DNA of 64,000 bases from Actinomycetota bacterium (GCA_009697815.1 WLRQ01000002.1:1-64000), one strand, 5' to 3'. Positions 29,897 to 38,855 are shown, numbered from the stretch's first letter. Notes: a model not told the origin generated them from the sequence alone. A program made the numbers and translations.

Positions 29897-30418
29897 TCAG
29901 ACTTCGATGCCCAACGGGATCGACACGCCAAGGCCCCCGCGGGTGGCGGCTCCATACCGCGAGATCTCCGCGTCGATGTCCAGTGGTCGGTTGCGCGAGC
30001 GACGCTCCAACGTCTCGGGGTCGAGACGGTCGGCCGGAACGAGCCAACTCACCTCGAACTCCAGGCCGTCGGGATCCTGCGCATACAAAGCCTTGGTGGT
30101 CGCGTGGTCGGTCGCACCCACAAGTGCCCCCGCATCGCCCAGCACGCTCGCGATACGGGCAAGTTCGCCGAGGGTGTCTACCTCCCAGGCGAGGTGGTAA
30201 AGACCCACGGTGGCACGTCCGGCCCCAGACGGGCCGGCACCACCACCGATCTCGAAGAGTCCGAGGTCATGGTCGTTCGTGCTGCCCGAGGCTTGGAGAA
30301 ATGCCGCGCCGGGGAAGGCCATGACGGTGCGGAAGCCGAGCATCTCGGCGTAGAAGGCGACGCTGCGCTCGACATCGCGCACATAAAGCACCGCGTGATT
30401 GAGGCGGGTGACCGGCAT
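29897..30418 (-). CDS. VOC family (glyoxalase/dioxygenase superfamily) protein
   Basis: LNHAVLYVRDVERSVAFYAEMLGFRTV...LYHLAWEVDTLGEL...YAQDPDGLEFEVSW. Confidence 0.88.
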   Translation of the reverse strand: MPVTRLNHAVLYVRDVERSVAFYAEMLGFRTVMAFPGAAFLQASGSTNDHDLGLFEIGGGAGPSGAGRATVGLYHLAWEVDTLGELARIASVLGDAGALVGATDHATTKALYAQDPDGLEFEVSWLVPADRLDPETLERRSRNRPLDIDAEISRYGAATRGGLGVSIPLGIEV

Positions 30419-30586
30419 GATCAATCCTTTCGACCCCTCAGGGTACCGACGTCTCCCGCAACAGTTCAGTGCAATGCCCAGTGGATCCCCTGCCCGTTCA
30501 CAGGGTCTTCCCATGTACGGGGGGCACGATCGTCTATAACGTAACCAGAACGGCTTCCAAAGCCCTGACGTTCCGAGAGGACCGAC

Positions 30587-31333
30587 ATGACGCAGCAGGA
30601 CACTCCCGAGTCGAACCCCGCGCCCGACCATTCAGGCGGCACACCGGAGTTCGTCGCGCCGTTGGCGTTCGAGTCACCATTGAACTCGTCCTCCCCGAAG
30701 GCGCGCGGCTCCCGTCGCACGCGGGTTGGCACCCGGGTCGCGATCGCCGCACTCGGCGTTGGCGCACTCGGGTTCGTCGGCACCGCCTTCGCCGCGAGTG
30801 CCACCACCTCCGCACCTGATCCCAGTGCCACCAGCGCCGCCGAACCAGCACCGAACGACCCCGACGCCCCCGGCAACGGGCCAGGCCGCATGGGCGCCCG
30901 GGCGAACGGTCCGATGGGCGCACCCGGACAGGGCCCGCGCCACGCTGGCGGAGACGGTGCGGGAACGCGCGCCGGCGGCCTCGGCATTGGCCGTGGCGGG
31001 GCGATCCACGGAAGTGCCGTGGTTCCCAAGGCGGGCGGCGGCTACCAGACCGTCGACGGTCAGAGGGGCACGGTCACCGCCGTCAGCGCCGATTCCATCA
31101 CCGTGCACAGTGAGGATGGATTCGACAAGACTTATGTCGTCAACGCCGACACCGTGGTCAACGGCCAGGCTGGCGGGATTACCACGGTCAAGGTCGACGA
31201 CAAGGTGGCCATCATGGGGATTGAGGCGGGCGACACCACCACCGCGGTTCACATCAGGGACCGCACCCAGGGCGGCAAGGGCGCCAAGCCCCTCGCGCCG
31301 CCGAACCCTGCACCGACCGCTTCCACCACCTGA
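30587..31333 (+). CDS. Membrane-anchored/secreted Gly-rich protein with DUF5666-like C-terminal domain
   Basis: One TM (VAIAALGVGALGFVGTAFA), Pro/Gly-rich linker, then QRGTVTAVSADSITVHSEDGFDKTYVVNADTVVNGQAG. Confidence 0.65.
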   Translation: MTQQDTPESNPAPDHSGGTPEFVAPLAFESPLNSSSPKARGSRRTRVGTRVAIAALGVGALGFVGTAFAASATTSAPDPSATSAAEPAPNDPDAPGNGPGRMGARANGPMGAPGQGPRHAGGDGAGTRAGGLGIGRGGAIHGSAVVPKAGGGYQTVDGQRGTVTAVSADSITVHSEDGFDKTYVVNADTVVNGQAGGITTVKVDDKVAIMGIEAGDTTTAVHIRDRTQGGKGAKPLAPPNPAPTASTT

Positions 31334-31345
31334 GAATCTGAGCGA

Positions 31346-31384
31346 CCGACACCCCCTCGCCGCACTGCGGCGAGGGGGTGTCGG
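31346..31384. terminator. Long hairpin after 30587-31333 CDS
   Basis: Perfect CCGACACCCCCTCGCCGCA / TGCGGCGAGGGGGTGTCGG inverted repeat; no clear poly-T. Confidence 0.65.
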
Positions 31385-31451
31385 CATGTGTCGCGCATCC
31401 GCTCAGGGCAGACGTGTGAAGTCGGGCTAGACGCTATCGACGAACGAGGCT

Positions 31452-31772
31452 TCAGCCGCGCCCGCGGCGCATCGCGCGCAAACCCACCAGGATCGCAATG
31501 GCAGCTAACCCTGCAACGAGCACGCGCTCGGGCCGGATGCCGCCGTACTCGTCGACGAATGAGTTCTTGATCCGGCGCACTTGGCGTTCGGCGACATTTC
31601 GCGGCGACACGTAGGACTGAAGATCGTCGAGTCGGCTCGAGAGGCGGGCGCGGGTGGCGTCGAGCTCGGCCTCGATCTCGGCAACGGTTCGCCGACGGAT
31701 GGGGGCCTCGCGAGCATCCTCGGCCGTGACGGGCGCCACCGGATCCTTCTCGTTCGCCGCGGCAGTGGTCAC
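31452..31772 (-). CDS. DUF3618-like protein
   Basis: RRRTVAEIEAELDATRARLSSRLDDLQSYVSPRNVAERQ plus C-terminal TM; GTG start inferred. Confidence 0.8.
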   Translation of the reverse strand: MTTAAANEKDPVAPVTAEDAREAPIRRRTVAEIEAELDATRARLSSRLDDLQSYVSPRNVAERQVRRIKNSFVDEYGGIRPERVLVAGLAAIAILVGLRAMRRGRG

Positions 31773-31782
31773 AAGGGTGAGC

Positions 31783-32547
31783 CTACGCCGGGACCGCGTT
31801 CGGGTCGAAGCCGAATGGAAGTTCCAATCGATGCGCGGACATGAGAACCCCATCGGAGAGCACGTCGCGAGTGGCTCCGTCGGCCACGATCACACCGGCG
31901 GACAGGACCACTGATCGCTCGCACAACTCGAGGGCGTAGGGCAGGTCGTGGGTGACCATCACCAGGGTGATATCCAGCGCGCGAAGGACGTCGGCGAGCT
32001 CGCGACGGCTCGCGGGATCAAGGTTGCTGCTGGGCTCGTCAAGCACAAGGACGTCGGGCCTCATGGCCAGCACGGTGGCGACGGCGACGCGCCGACGCTG
32101 CCCGTACGACAGATGGTGAGGAGGGCGGTCGGCGAAGTCGAGCATGCCCACCGCGAGGAGTGCCTCGTCGACCCGCTCCGCGAGCTCGGCGCCGACGATG
32201 CCGAGGTTTGCGGGCCCGAACGCGACATCCTCGCGCACCGTGGGCATGAACAGTTGGTCGTCGGGGTCCTGGAACACGATGCCCACCCGTCTGCGGATCT
32301 CGCGGAGGTTCTCGCGGGTGACGGGCAGCCCCGTCACCGCCACGGTTCCCTCGCACTGGCCGCTGCCCGTGTGGGCGCCGAGGATTCCGTTCAGGTGCAG
32401 GATGAATGTCGTCTTGCCGGCACCGTTGGGCCCGAGCACCGCGACGCGCTCGCCCTGCGCCACATGGAGATCGATACCGAAGAGGGCCTGATGCCCGTCG
32501 GGGTAGGCGAAGGCCACACCGTGGATGTCCAGGCAGGCGTCGGTCAT
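31783..32547 (-). CDS. cbiO: Energy-coupling factor ABC ATPase (CbiO)
   Basis: GPNGAGKTTFILHLNGIL, HLSYGQRRRVAVATVLAM, LVLDEPSSNLDP; next to cbiQ/N/M. Confidence 0.92.
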   Translation of the reverse strand: MTDACLDIHGVAFAYPDGHQALFGIDLHVAQGERVAVLGPNGAGKTTFILHLNGILGAHTGSGQCEGTVAVTGLPVTRENLREIRRRVGIVFQDPDDQLFMPTVREDVAFGPANLGIVGAELAERVDEALLAVGMLDFADRPPHHLSYGQRRRVAVATVLAMRPDVLVLDEPSSNLDPASRRELADVLRALDITLVMVTHDLPYALELCERSVVLSAGVIVADGATRDVLSDGVLMSAHRLELPFGFDPNAVPA

Positions 32548-33341
32548 CGGGCGGCCCTCCATGAGATGAGCAAGACGAGTGCCGCGGCCAGGGGAAGTGT
32601 GAGCGCGAGCCACCACTGCGCGGGGAGCGCCGCGGTGTTCGAGACGAGTGGCATCCGGCCCTGGAATCCGCGCGAGAGCATCGCGAGGTGTACGCGTTCG
32701 CCACGCTCGTAGGAGCGGATGAACAGTGCACCCGCGGACTGTCCGAGCACGCGCCATTGTCTCGGCCCTCGGGCCTCGAAACAGCGGGACTGCCGTGCGA
32801 TCGACATCCGGCTCATCTCGCCGCTGATGACCTCGGCGTATCGGATCATGAACGAGGCGATCTGCACGATGAGCTCGGGCATGCGCAGCCGCTGCAATCC
32901 CAGAAGCAGATCATGTGAGGAGGTTGTTGCCGCGAGGATGATCGACGCGATCACTCCGAGTGAGGCCTTGACGAGAATGACGAAAGCGGCCTCGAGCCCA
33001 CGCACCGACAGTGAGAACCACAGCACCTCCACGCGCGGCCCGGTGGAGATGAAAGGCATGAGCACCGCAAAGAGCAGAAATGGGATCTCCACCGACATTC
33101 GGCGAAGGATGGTCGCCAGCGACACCTCGGCGATCCGCGCCACGATAGCGAGCAGGAACGCGTATCCCAGGAAGGTCCACCGCAGGGTGCCCGGAGTGGC
33201 CACCACCACCAGGACGAACAGCAGCAGTGTCACCACCTTCACGTGGGCGGGCACACGGTGAACCCATGAATGGCCGTGAAGGTAGAGCGCCCCACCCGGA
33301 CCGTGACGATGTCCCCCGCCCATCTCAGCCGACCTCCCCAC
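32544..33341 (-). CDS. cbiQ: ECF transporter transmembrane protein CbiQ
   Basis: RVPAHVKVVTLLLFVLVVVATP...SRCFEARGPRQWRVLGQSAGALFIRSYERGERVHLAMLSRGF. Confidence 0.92.
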   Translation of the reverse strand: MGRSAEMGGGHRHGPGGALYLHGHSWVHRVPAHVKVVTLLLFVLVVVATPGTLRWTFLGYAFLLAIVARIAEVSLATILRRMSVEIPFLLFAVLMPFISTGPRVEVLWFSLSVRGLEAAFVILVKASLGVIASIILAATTSSHDLLLGLQRLRMPELIVQIASFMIRYAEVISGEMSRMSIARQSRCFEARGPRQWRVLGQSAGALFIRSYERGERVHLAMLSRGFQGRMPLVSNTAALPAQWWLALTLPLAAALVLLISWRAAR

Positions 33342-33624
33342 GGCGCCGACGCACGATCACGACGAGTCCACCGGAGATCGCGAATGTGACAGCCACTCCG
33401 ACAACCCCGGCGACCGCCTTCGATGCGCGTGGATTGCCGACCCCAGTGACGTCGTAACCGGCGAGCGGGGTCGTCGCGGATATCGGCGGTGACGACGTCG
33501 CGAGGCCCTGATCCGCGGCGATCTTGTTCAGCCCATCCGGGGAGGTCGACGCGTAGTAACTCACGAACCCGGCCAAGACCACCACGAGAGTGACCGCCCC
33601 GAGAACGAACCAGCGCGCCTTCAC
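33325..33624 (-). CDS. cbiN: PDGLE-domain CbiN-like subunit
   Basis: GTG start; FVSYYASTSPDGLNKIAADQGL (PDGLE-type) and two TM helices. Confidence 0.85.
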   Translation of the reverse strand: MKARWFVLGAVTLVVVLAGFVSYYASTSPDGLNKIAADQGLATSSPPISATTPLAGYDVTGVGNPRASKAVAGVVGVAVTFAISGGLVVIVRRRRGEVG

Positions 33625-34313
33625 GCGACAGGGACGGGCACACCTGAACGGAGCTCGAGACGGGGCATCATCCCGCGCGCGCCGTAGACCAGATCGGGCC
33701 GTGTGGCCAGCAACGCTCCCACCGTGAGCCCGGTGATGACAGCCTCTCCGATCCCGATAAGCACGTGCACACCCGTCATCGCGATGAGCACCTGCCCGAA
33801 GGAGAAGGACGCTGTTCCTCCGAACGCGTACTCGGCGGTGAACGCGAGTGCCGCGGCGGGAACCGAGGAGAACGCCGCGACAGCGGCGGCGGCCATGATC
33901 GACGAGCGCCCGCGGGGAAGTACACGCACCAGGGCCCGGAACACCAGCCATCCGACCAGAGCGGTGACCAGCGCCATGTTGATCACGTTCAGACCCAGCG
34001 CCGACAGCCCACCGTCGGCAAACAGCAGCGACTGCACGACCAGCACCGTGGTGACTGCGAGTGCACCCACATAGGGGCCCACCAAGATCGCCGCCAGGGC
34101 GCCACCGAGCAAGTGCCCGCTGGTACCTGCGGCCACCGGGAAGTTGAGCATCTGGACCGCGAAGATGAAGGCCGCCGTCAGACCCGCCAACGGCGCGATC
34201 CGCTCATCGAGATTGCGACGGGCGCCTCGGATGCAGATCGCGACCCCGGCGACGGCGACGGCGCCCGCGGCGATCGAGACGGGGACATCGATGAATCCGT
34301 CAGGAATGTGCAC
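33621..34313 (-). CDS. cbiM: CbiM-family cobalt/nickel ECF transporter S component
   Basis: MHIPDGFIDVPVSIAAG...NFPVAAGTSGHLLGGALAAILVGP. Confidence 0.95.
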   Translation of the reverse strand: MHIPDGFIDVPVSIAAGAVAVAGVAICIRGARRNLDERIAPLAGLTAAFIFAVQMLNFPVAAGTSGHLLGGALAAILVGPYVGALAVTTVLVVQSLLFADGGLSALGLNVINMALVTALVGWLVFRALVRVLPRGRSSIMAAAAVAAFSSVPAAALAFTAEYAFGGTASFSFGQVLIAMTGVHVLIGIGEAVITGLTVGALLATRPDLVYGARGMMPRLELRSGVPVPVA

Positions 34314-34390
34314 GTGCCTCGACCCCTTCCCCGTACGCGATCACTACTCGTGCCCACCGACGATCGGCGCGTGCTGCCACATTCTCGCAC

Positions 34391-34407
34391 TTGCAAAGAC
34401 TATGCAT
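34391..34407. promoter_or_regulatory. Candidate Nur (nickel Fur-family) box TTGCAA-N5-ATGCAT
   Basis: 17-bp motif between divergent cbiM and bcp, close to the TTGCAA-N5-TTGCAA Nur-type consensus. Confidence 0.4.
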
Positions 34408-34477
34408 CTAGAGGGGCTCTCTGGCGACCGGTCACCTCGCCCCGATCCCCTCTCCCCCTGTCTGGAAGGCTCTCCCC

Positions 34478-34960
34478 ATGACATCCGACCGCCTCCAGCC
34501 CGGCGACCTCGCTCCCGCCCTCGACATCGCCGACGACACCGGAACCGTGCACCGCTGGGCCGATCATCAGGGCACGCGCGTGGTCCTCTACGCCTACTCC
34601 TCGGCCATGACGCCCGGATGCACCAAGCAGGCGTGCGATTTCCGCGACTCACTCGCTGCGCTTCGCGCCGAGGGCATCACGGTGTTGGGGATCTCACCCG
34701 ACTCCGTCGCCCGGCTCGCGAAGTTCCGCGACCGCGACTCGCTGACCTTCCCCCTGCTCTCAGACCCCGATAAGCACGTGCTGGCCGCCTATGGCGCCTA
34801 CGGCGAGAAGCAGCTCTACGGCAAGACGGTCACGGGCGTGATCCGCTCGACATTCGTGATCGACGTCGACGCCGCAGGAGTCGCCCGTATCGAGCGGGCG
34901 ATGTACGCGGTGAAGGCGACCGGGCACGTGGCCCGCCTCGTCAAGGAACTCGGCATCTGA
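34478..34960 (+). CDS. bcp: Thioredoxin-dependent thiol peroxidase (Bcp/PrxQ)
   Basis: MTPGCTKQACDFRDSLAAL and VLGISPDSVARLAKFRDRDSLTFPLLSDPDKHVLAAYGAYGEK. Confidence 0.94.
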   Translation: MTSDRLQPGDLAPALDIADDTGTVHRWADHQGTRVVLYAYSSAMTPGCTKQACDFRDSLAALRAEGITVLGISPDSVARLAKFRDRDSLTFPLLSDPDKHVLAAYGAYGEKQLYGKTVTGVIRSTFVIDVDAAGVARIERAMYAVKATGHVARLVKELGI

Positions 34961-34984
34961 CGCGAAGCGCCCACGGGCAGACGC

Positions 34985-35311
34985 TCAGTGGACGGGATGC
35001 CCCGCGCTGATCCAATCGCCCGTGCCGCCCTCGACGTTCACGACGTCGTACCCCTGCTCGGCGAGCCAGCCACAGGCGCGCGCGGACCGGCCACCGGCCT
35101 GGCACACGACGTACACCGTGCGATCGCGCGGCAGTTCGGCGTGACGCACCGAGACGATCGACAGTGGCATCGACACCGCACTCGGCAGGTGCCCTGCGGC
35201 GTATTCGTCAGTCTCGCGGACATCGACGACCGGGGTCGACGGATCGGCCGCGATGATCACTGCGAGCTCGGCGACGGACACGGACGGAAGAGATGGCTGC
35301 GGACTGGACAT
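34985..35311 (-). CDS. Single-domain rhodanese
   Basis: VVDVRETDEYAAGHLPSAVSMPL and active-site loop VVCQAGGRSARA. Confidence 0.92.
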   Translation of the reverse strand: MSSPQPSLPSVSVAELAVIIAADPSTPVVDVRETDEYAAGHLPSAVSMPLSIVSVRHAELPRDRTVYVVCQAGGRSARACGWLAEQGYDVVNVEGGTGDWISAGHPVH

Positions 35312-35408
35312 CGGAACTCCATAGGGATCATGAGATGCGCTGGGCGCACCACGGGTTGACGGAGGCTAGCGGGGTCGATGACGACGACCTCGCGCGGGGC
35401 CGAACTGG

Positions 35409-35678
35409 TCAGGCGAGGGAGAGGAAGAGCTTCTCGAGCCGCGCGCGCTCCATGGGCGGATCTTCACCGCGCGACTCGGCTTCGATACAGGCTTGGAGAC
35501 CACATGCCACAATCGTGAACGCGGCCCGGTCGACGGCCTTAGAGGCCGCCGAGAGCTGGGTGATGATCGCCTCGCAGTCGCGGCCGTCGTCGATCATCGC
35601 AAGCACGCCCTCGAGTTGACCTCGGGCGCGTCGAAGTCGAGTGGTGACCGCGGCCGCCGACGCTGGATCCATCTTCAT
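35409..35678 (-). CDS. CsoR/RcnR/CstR (DUF156) family repressor, CstR-like
   Basis: TRLRRARGQLEGVLAMIDDGRDCEAIITQLSAASKAVDRAAFTIVACGLQACIEAE; two Cys spaced as in CstR, no His at the CsoR Cu-ligand position. Confidence 0.87.
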   Translation of the reverse strand: MKMDPASAAAVTTRLRRARGQLEGVLAMIDDGRDCEAIITQLSAASKAVDRAAFTIVACGLQACIEAESRGEDPPMERARLEKLFLSLA

Positions 35679-35722
35679 GCCGGTCTCCTGTGGGTTAACT
35701 CTGCTGTTGATCCCCGCCTTGC

Positions 35723-37423
35723 TCACGATCTCATCGCCTCCGCGAAGTCCGATCCCACCACGAGCGGCGCGTCGGGGCGGATCGCGAGGAGGGTCTGTAG
35801 CCCGCCATCGAGACTCGCGGAGTCGATTCCGTGCGCGCTCAACACCCGGTGCGCGAGATAGGACCGGAATCCACTGGCACACAGCACCCTGACGGGACGG
35901 CCAACTGCCGCCGTGATGACCTCGTCGATCCTGGCTCGGAGGTCGACGTGCGCGATGTTCAGCGAGCCCGGAAGGTGACCAGACTCGAACTCCTGCGCGG
36001 ACCGCACATCCAGGACCAGAACCGAGCCGTCGAGTGTGGAGTCGAGATCGGTGCCCGACCAGTTGCTGAGGGTGCCGTCCAGCAGGTTCTGGGCGAGGAA
36101 CCCGGCCATGTTGACGGCATCCTTCGCACTGCCGAAGGGAGGCGCGTACGCGAGCTCGAGCTCGGCGAGATCGTCGACATCCATTCCGGCACGCAGTGCA
36201 GTGGCCAGGACATCGATGCGCTTGTCGACGCCCGCGCCGCCCACGGCCTGGGCGCCGAGAAGTCGGCCTGAGGGCGTGAAGATCACCTTGAGGTGGATGG
36301 ACTCCGCTCCCGGGTAGTACCCGGCATGGTTGCCTGGGTGCAGGTGCACGACTCGGTGCTCAACACCCGCGGCCGTGAGACGGCGGGAGGTCGGGCCGGT
36401 GACGGCGGCGTTGAGTTCGAAGACCCGAACGATCGCCGTGCCCAGCACAGGGCTGGAGGCAACGGAGCGGCCCATGATCGCATCGGCCGCGATGCGTCCC
36501 TGGCGGTTGGCCGGGCCGGCTAGTGGCACGACCCCGGGGGCTCCGGTGACGGCGTCGACCACCTGGATCGCATCGCCTACCGCGTAGATGTGAGGGTCGC
36601 TGGTCTGTTGCGCCTGGGTGACGACCACAGCCCCGGACGGTGCAAGTTCGAGACCGGCAGCGCGCGCCAGCGCAGTCGAAGGACGCACTCCGACACCGAG
36701 AAGCACGACGTCGGCGGGCACCCGAGTACCGTCGGCGAGCACGACGTCGATCGGGTGCTCTGTCGCCGAATCCTCGACAGCGACAAAGCCGATACCGACA
36801 CGAACATCAACGTCGTGGGCGCGCAGTTCGGCTTCGACGAGCTGGGCCATCTCGGCATCGATCGCGGGAAGTACCTGTGGCGCAAGCTCAATCAGCGTCA
36901 CCTCGAGCCCTCTGTTGCGGAAGGCCTCCACCGTTTCGAGCCCGATGAAGCCCGCGCCGATCACCACAGCCTTGCGTGCGCCCTCATCGAGCATGCGGCG
37001 AAGGACGTCGGCGTCGGGCACATTGCGCAGGGTGCGGACCTCGGGGCGATCGAGCCCGGGAAGCGGCGGCACGATCGGCTCTGCGCCAGTGGCCAGCACC
37101 AGATCGTCGTAGGTGAGGTCGTAGTCACGCTGTGCTTCGAGGTCGCGCACCGTGACGGTGCGGGCCGAGCGATTGATCGCGATGACCTCATGCCGCGTCC
37201 TGACATCGAGGTTCAGCGACGCGCGCAACGAGGCGGGGGTGTGCAGCAGGAGTGAATCGCGATGGGTGATCTCGCCGCCCACGTGATACGGCAGGCCACA
37301 GTTGGCGAAGGACACATCGCCACCTCGCTCGAGCACCACGATCTCCGCGCTCTCATCGAGCCGTCTCAAGCGCGCTGCCGCGGACATACCTCCGGCGACT
37401 CCTCCGACGATCACGATGCGCAT
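35723..37423 (-). CDS. CoA-disulfide reductase/NAD(P)H persulfide reductase-like flavoprotein with C-terminal rhodanese domain
   Basis: RIVIVGGVAGGMSAAARLRRLDESAEIVVLERGGDVSFANCGLPYHVGG (active Cys) and C-terminal rhodanese loop VRVLCASGFRSYLA. Confidence 0.92.
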   Translation of the reverse strand: MRIVIVGGVAGGMSAAARLRRLDESAEIVVLERGGDVSFANCGLPYHVGGEITHRDSLLLHTPASLRASLNLDVRTRHEVIAINRSARTVTVRDLEAQRDYDLTYDDLVLATGAEPIVPPLPGLDRPEVRTLRNVPDADVLRRMLDEGARKAVVIGAGFIGLETVEAFRNRGLEVTLIELAPQVLPAIDAEMAQLVEAELRAHDVDVRVGIGFVAVEDSATEHPIDVVLADGTRVPADVVLLGVGVRPSTALARAAGLELAPSGAVVVTQAQQTSDPHIYAVGDAIQVVDAVTGAPGVVPLAGPANRQGRIAADAIMGRSVASSPVLGTAIVRVFELNAAVTGPTSRRLTAAGVEHRVVHLHPGNHAGYYPGAESIHLKVIFTPSGRLLGAQAVGGAGVDKRIDVLATALRAGMDVDDLAELELAYAPPFGSAKDAVNMAGFLAQNLLDGTLSNWSGTDLDSTLDGSVLVLDVRSAQEFESGHLPGSLNIAHVDLRARIDEVITAAVGRPVRVLCASGFRSYLAHRVLSAHGIDSASLDGGLQTLLAIRPDAPLVVGSDFAEAMRS

Positions 37424-37477
37424 GGCAGATCTCCTTCATGTGGGCACTCAACCGGCTACTTCCCCAGGTCCAACGTT

Positions 37478-37493
37478 ATACCCCTAGGGGTAT
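37478..37493. promoter_or_regulatory. CsoR/CstR-type operator palindrome
   Basis: Perfect 16-bp palindrome ATACCCCTAGGGGTAT between divergent starts at 37423(-) and 37547(+). Confidence 0.75.
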
Positions 37494-37546
37494 GTTCCAG
37501 TCCCTGGGGTGACGGTCGTCTCCCCACTGCGTGCCAGGCTTCTCCC

Positions 37547-38761
37547 ATGCGTCGTGCCTGGCTGACCCGCAATCTGGTCGTCCTCACCCTGGTGTCACTC
37601 ACCCAGGACGCCGCGAGCGAGTTGCTCTACCCGCTGCTGCCGCTACTCGTGACCGGCCTGCTCGCCGCGCCACCCGTGGTGCTGGGCATCGTCGAGGGTT
37701 CGGCCGAGGCCGCGGCGGGCATCTCGAAGTACGTCGCCGGGCGGTGGTCGGATAAGCGATCACGTAGGCCGTTCGTCACTGCCGGCTACGGTCTCGCGGC
37801 ACTGGGCAAAATCCTCGTGGCCCTCGCGTTCGCCTGGCCGCTCGTCCTCCTGGGCCGGGTCGTCGACCGGCTTGGCAAGGGGGTGCGCTCGGCGCCGCGC
37901 GATGCCCTCATCGCCGGATCGGTGCCGCGCGAACACCTCGGCCGGGCCTTCGGCTTCCATCGGGCGGGCGACACCCTGGGTGCGGTAATCGGGCCGCTGA
38001 TCGCACTCGCCGGCCTGGCGCTGCTGAATGGGAACGTCCGCGCAGTCTTGTGGTGGGCCATCGTCCCGGCCGTGCTCTCGATGGCGCTCACCTTCTTGGT
38101 GGTCGAGCGCAAGCGTCAGCGCAGCGTCGACGAGCCAGCCGACACCCCCACACCAATTCCGATCCCACTGCGAGTCGCGCCTAGCCCGCTGCCGCGGAGC
38201 TTCTGGCGCGTGACGGTAGTGCTGGTCGCGATCACAATCGTGAACTTCCCCGACGTCCTGCTACTTCTGCGCGTGTCGGACCTCGGGTTCACCACCACAC
38301 AGGTGGTGCTCGCGTATGTCGTCTTCAACCTCGTCTACACCCTCGCGTCCTACCCGGCCGGCGCATGGTCGGACCGCCTCCCCCGGCCCCTCGTCTACGG
38401 CATCGGACTGATCGCCTTTGCTGCCGCGTACGCCGGGCTCGCCCTCGTCGGCAAGGGCCCGTGGGTGTTCGTGCTCATGGGGTTCTACGGCCTGTTCCCC
38501 GCGTTCACCGATGGGGTCGGCAAGGCATGGATCTCCTCACTTGTCACCGATGAGCATCGAGGTCGGGCGCAGGGTGTCTTCCAGTCACTGAGCAATGGCG
38601 GTGTGCTCGTCGCCGGGCTCTGGGCCGGACTGACGTGGACCCTGGGCCCGGGTGCGGGAGTCGTGCCGCTCATGATCTCCGGCTGCCTGGGCCTAGTGGC
38701 AGGGCTCGCTCTTGTGATCGGGCGGCACCGCGTGACTGGGGTTCATCCCCCTCTCGCCTAG
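37547..38761 (+). CDS. MFS transporter
   Basis: About 12 TM helices; GRVVDRLGKGVRSAPRDALIAGSVPREHLGRAFGFHRAGDTLGAVIGP. Confidence 0.87.
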   Translation: MRRAWLTRNLVVLTLVSLTQDAASELLYPLLPLLVTGLLAAPPVVLGIVEGSAEAAAGISKYVAGRWSDKRSRRPFVTAGYGLAALGKILVALAFAWPLVLLGRVVDRLGKGVRSAPRDALIAGSVPREHLGRAFGFHRAGDTLGAVIGPLIALAGLALLNGNVRAVLWWAIVPAVLSMALTFLVVERKRQRSVDEPADTPTPIPIPLRVAPSPLPRSFWRVTVVLVAITIVNFPDVLLLLRVSDLGFTTTQVVLAYVVFNLVYTLASYPAGAWSDRLPRPLVYGIGLIAFAAAYAGLALVGKGPWVFVLMGFYGLFPAFTDGVGKAWISSLVTDEHRGRAQGVFQSLSNGGVLVAGLWAGLTWTLGPGAGVVPLMISGCLGLVAGLALVIGRHRVTGVHPPLA

Positions 38762-38773
38762 GCTGACGCCCAC

Positions 38774-38855
38774 GCGGGAGTGGTGGAATTGGCAGACACG
38801 CAGGACTTAGGATCCTGTGCTTTCGAGCGTGCGGGTTCAAGTCCCGCCTTCCGCA
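38774..38855 (+). tRNA. tRNA-Leu (TAG)
   Basis: Class II tRNA: GCGGGAG/CTTCCGC acceptor, CAGGA-CTTAGGA-TCCTG anticodon arm, long variable arm, TTCAAGT T-loop. Confidence 0.95.

Noticed and set aside
34314-34477. Cobalamin riboswitch upstream of cbiMNQO
   Set aside because: No B12-box-like conserved core seen; region is short and better explained by a protein-binding dyad.
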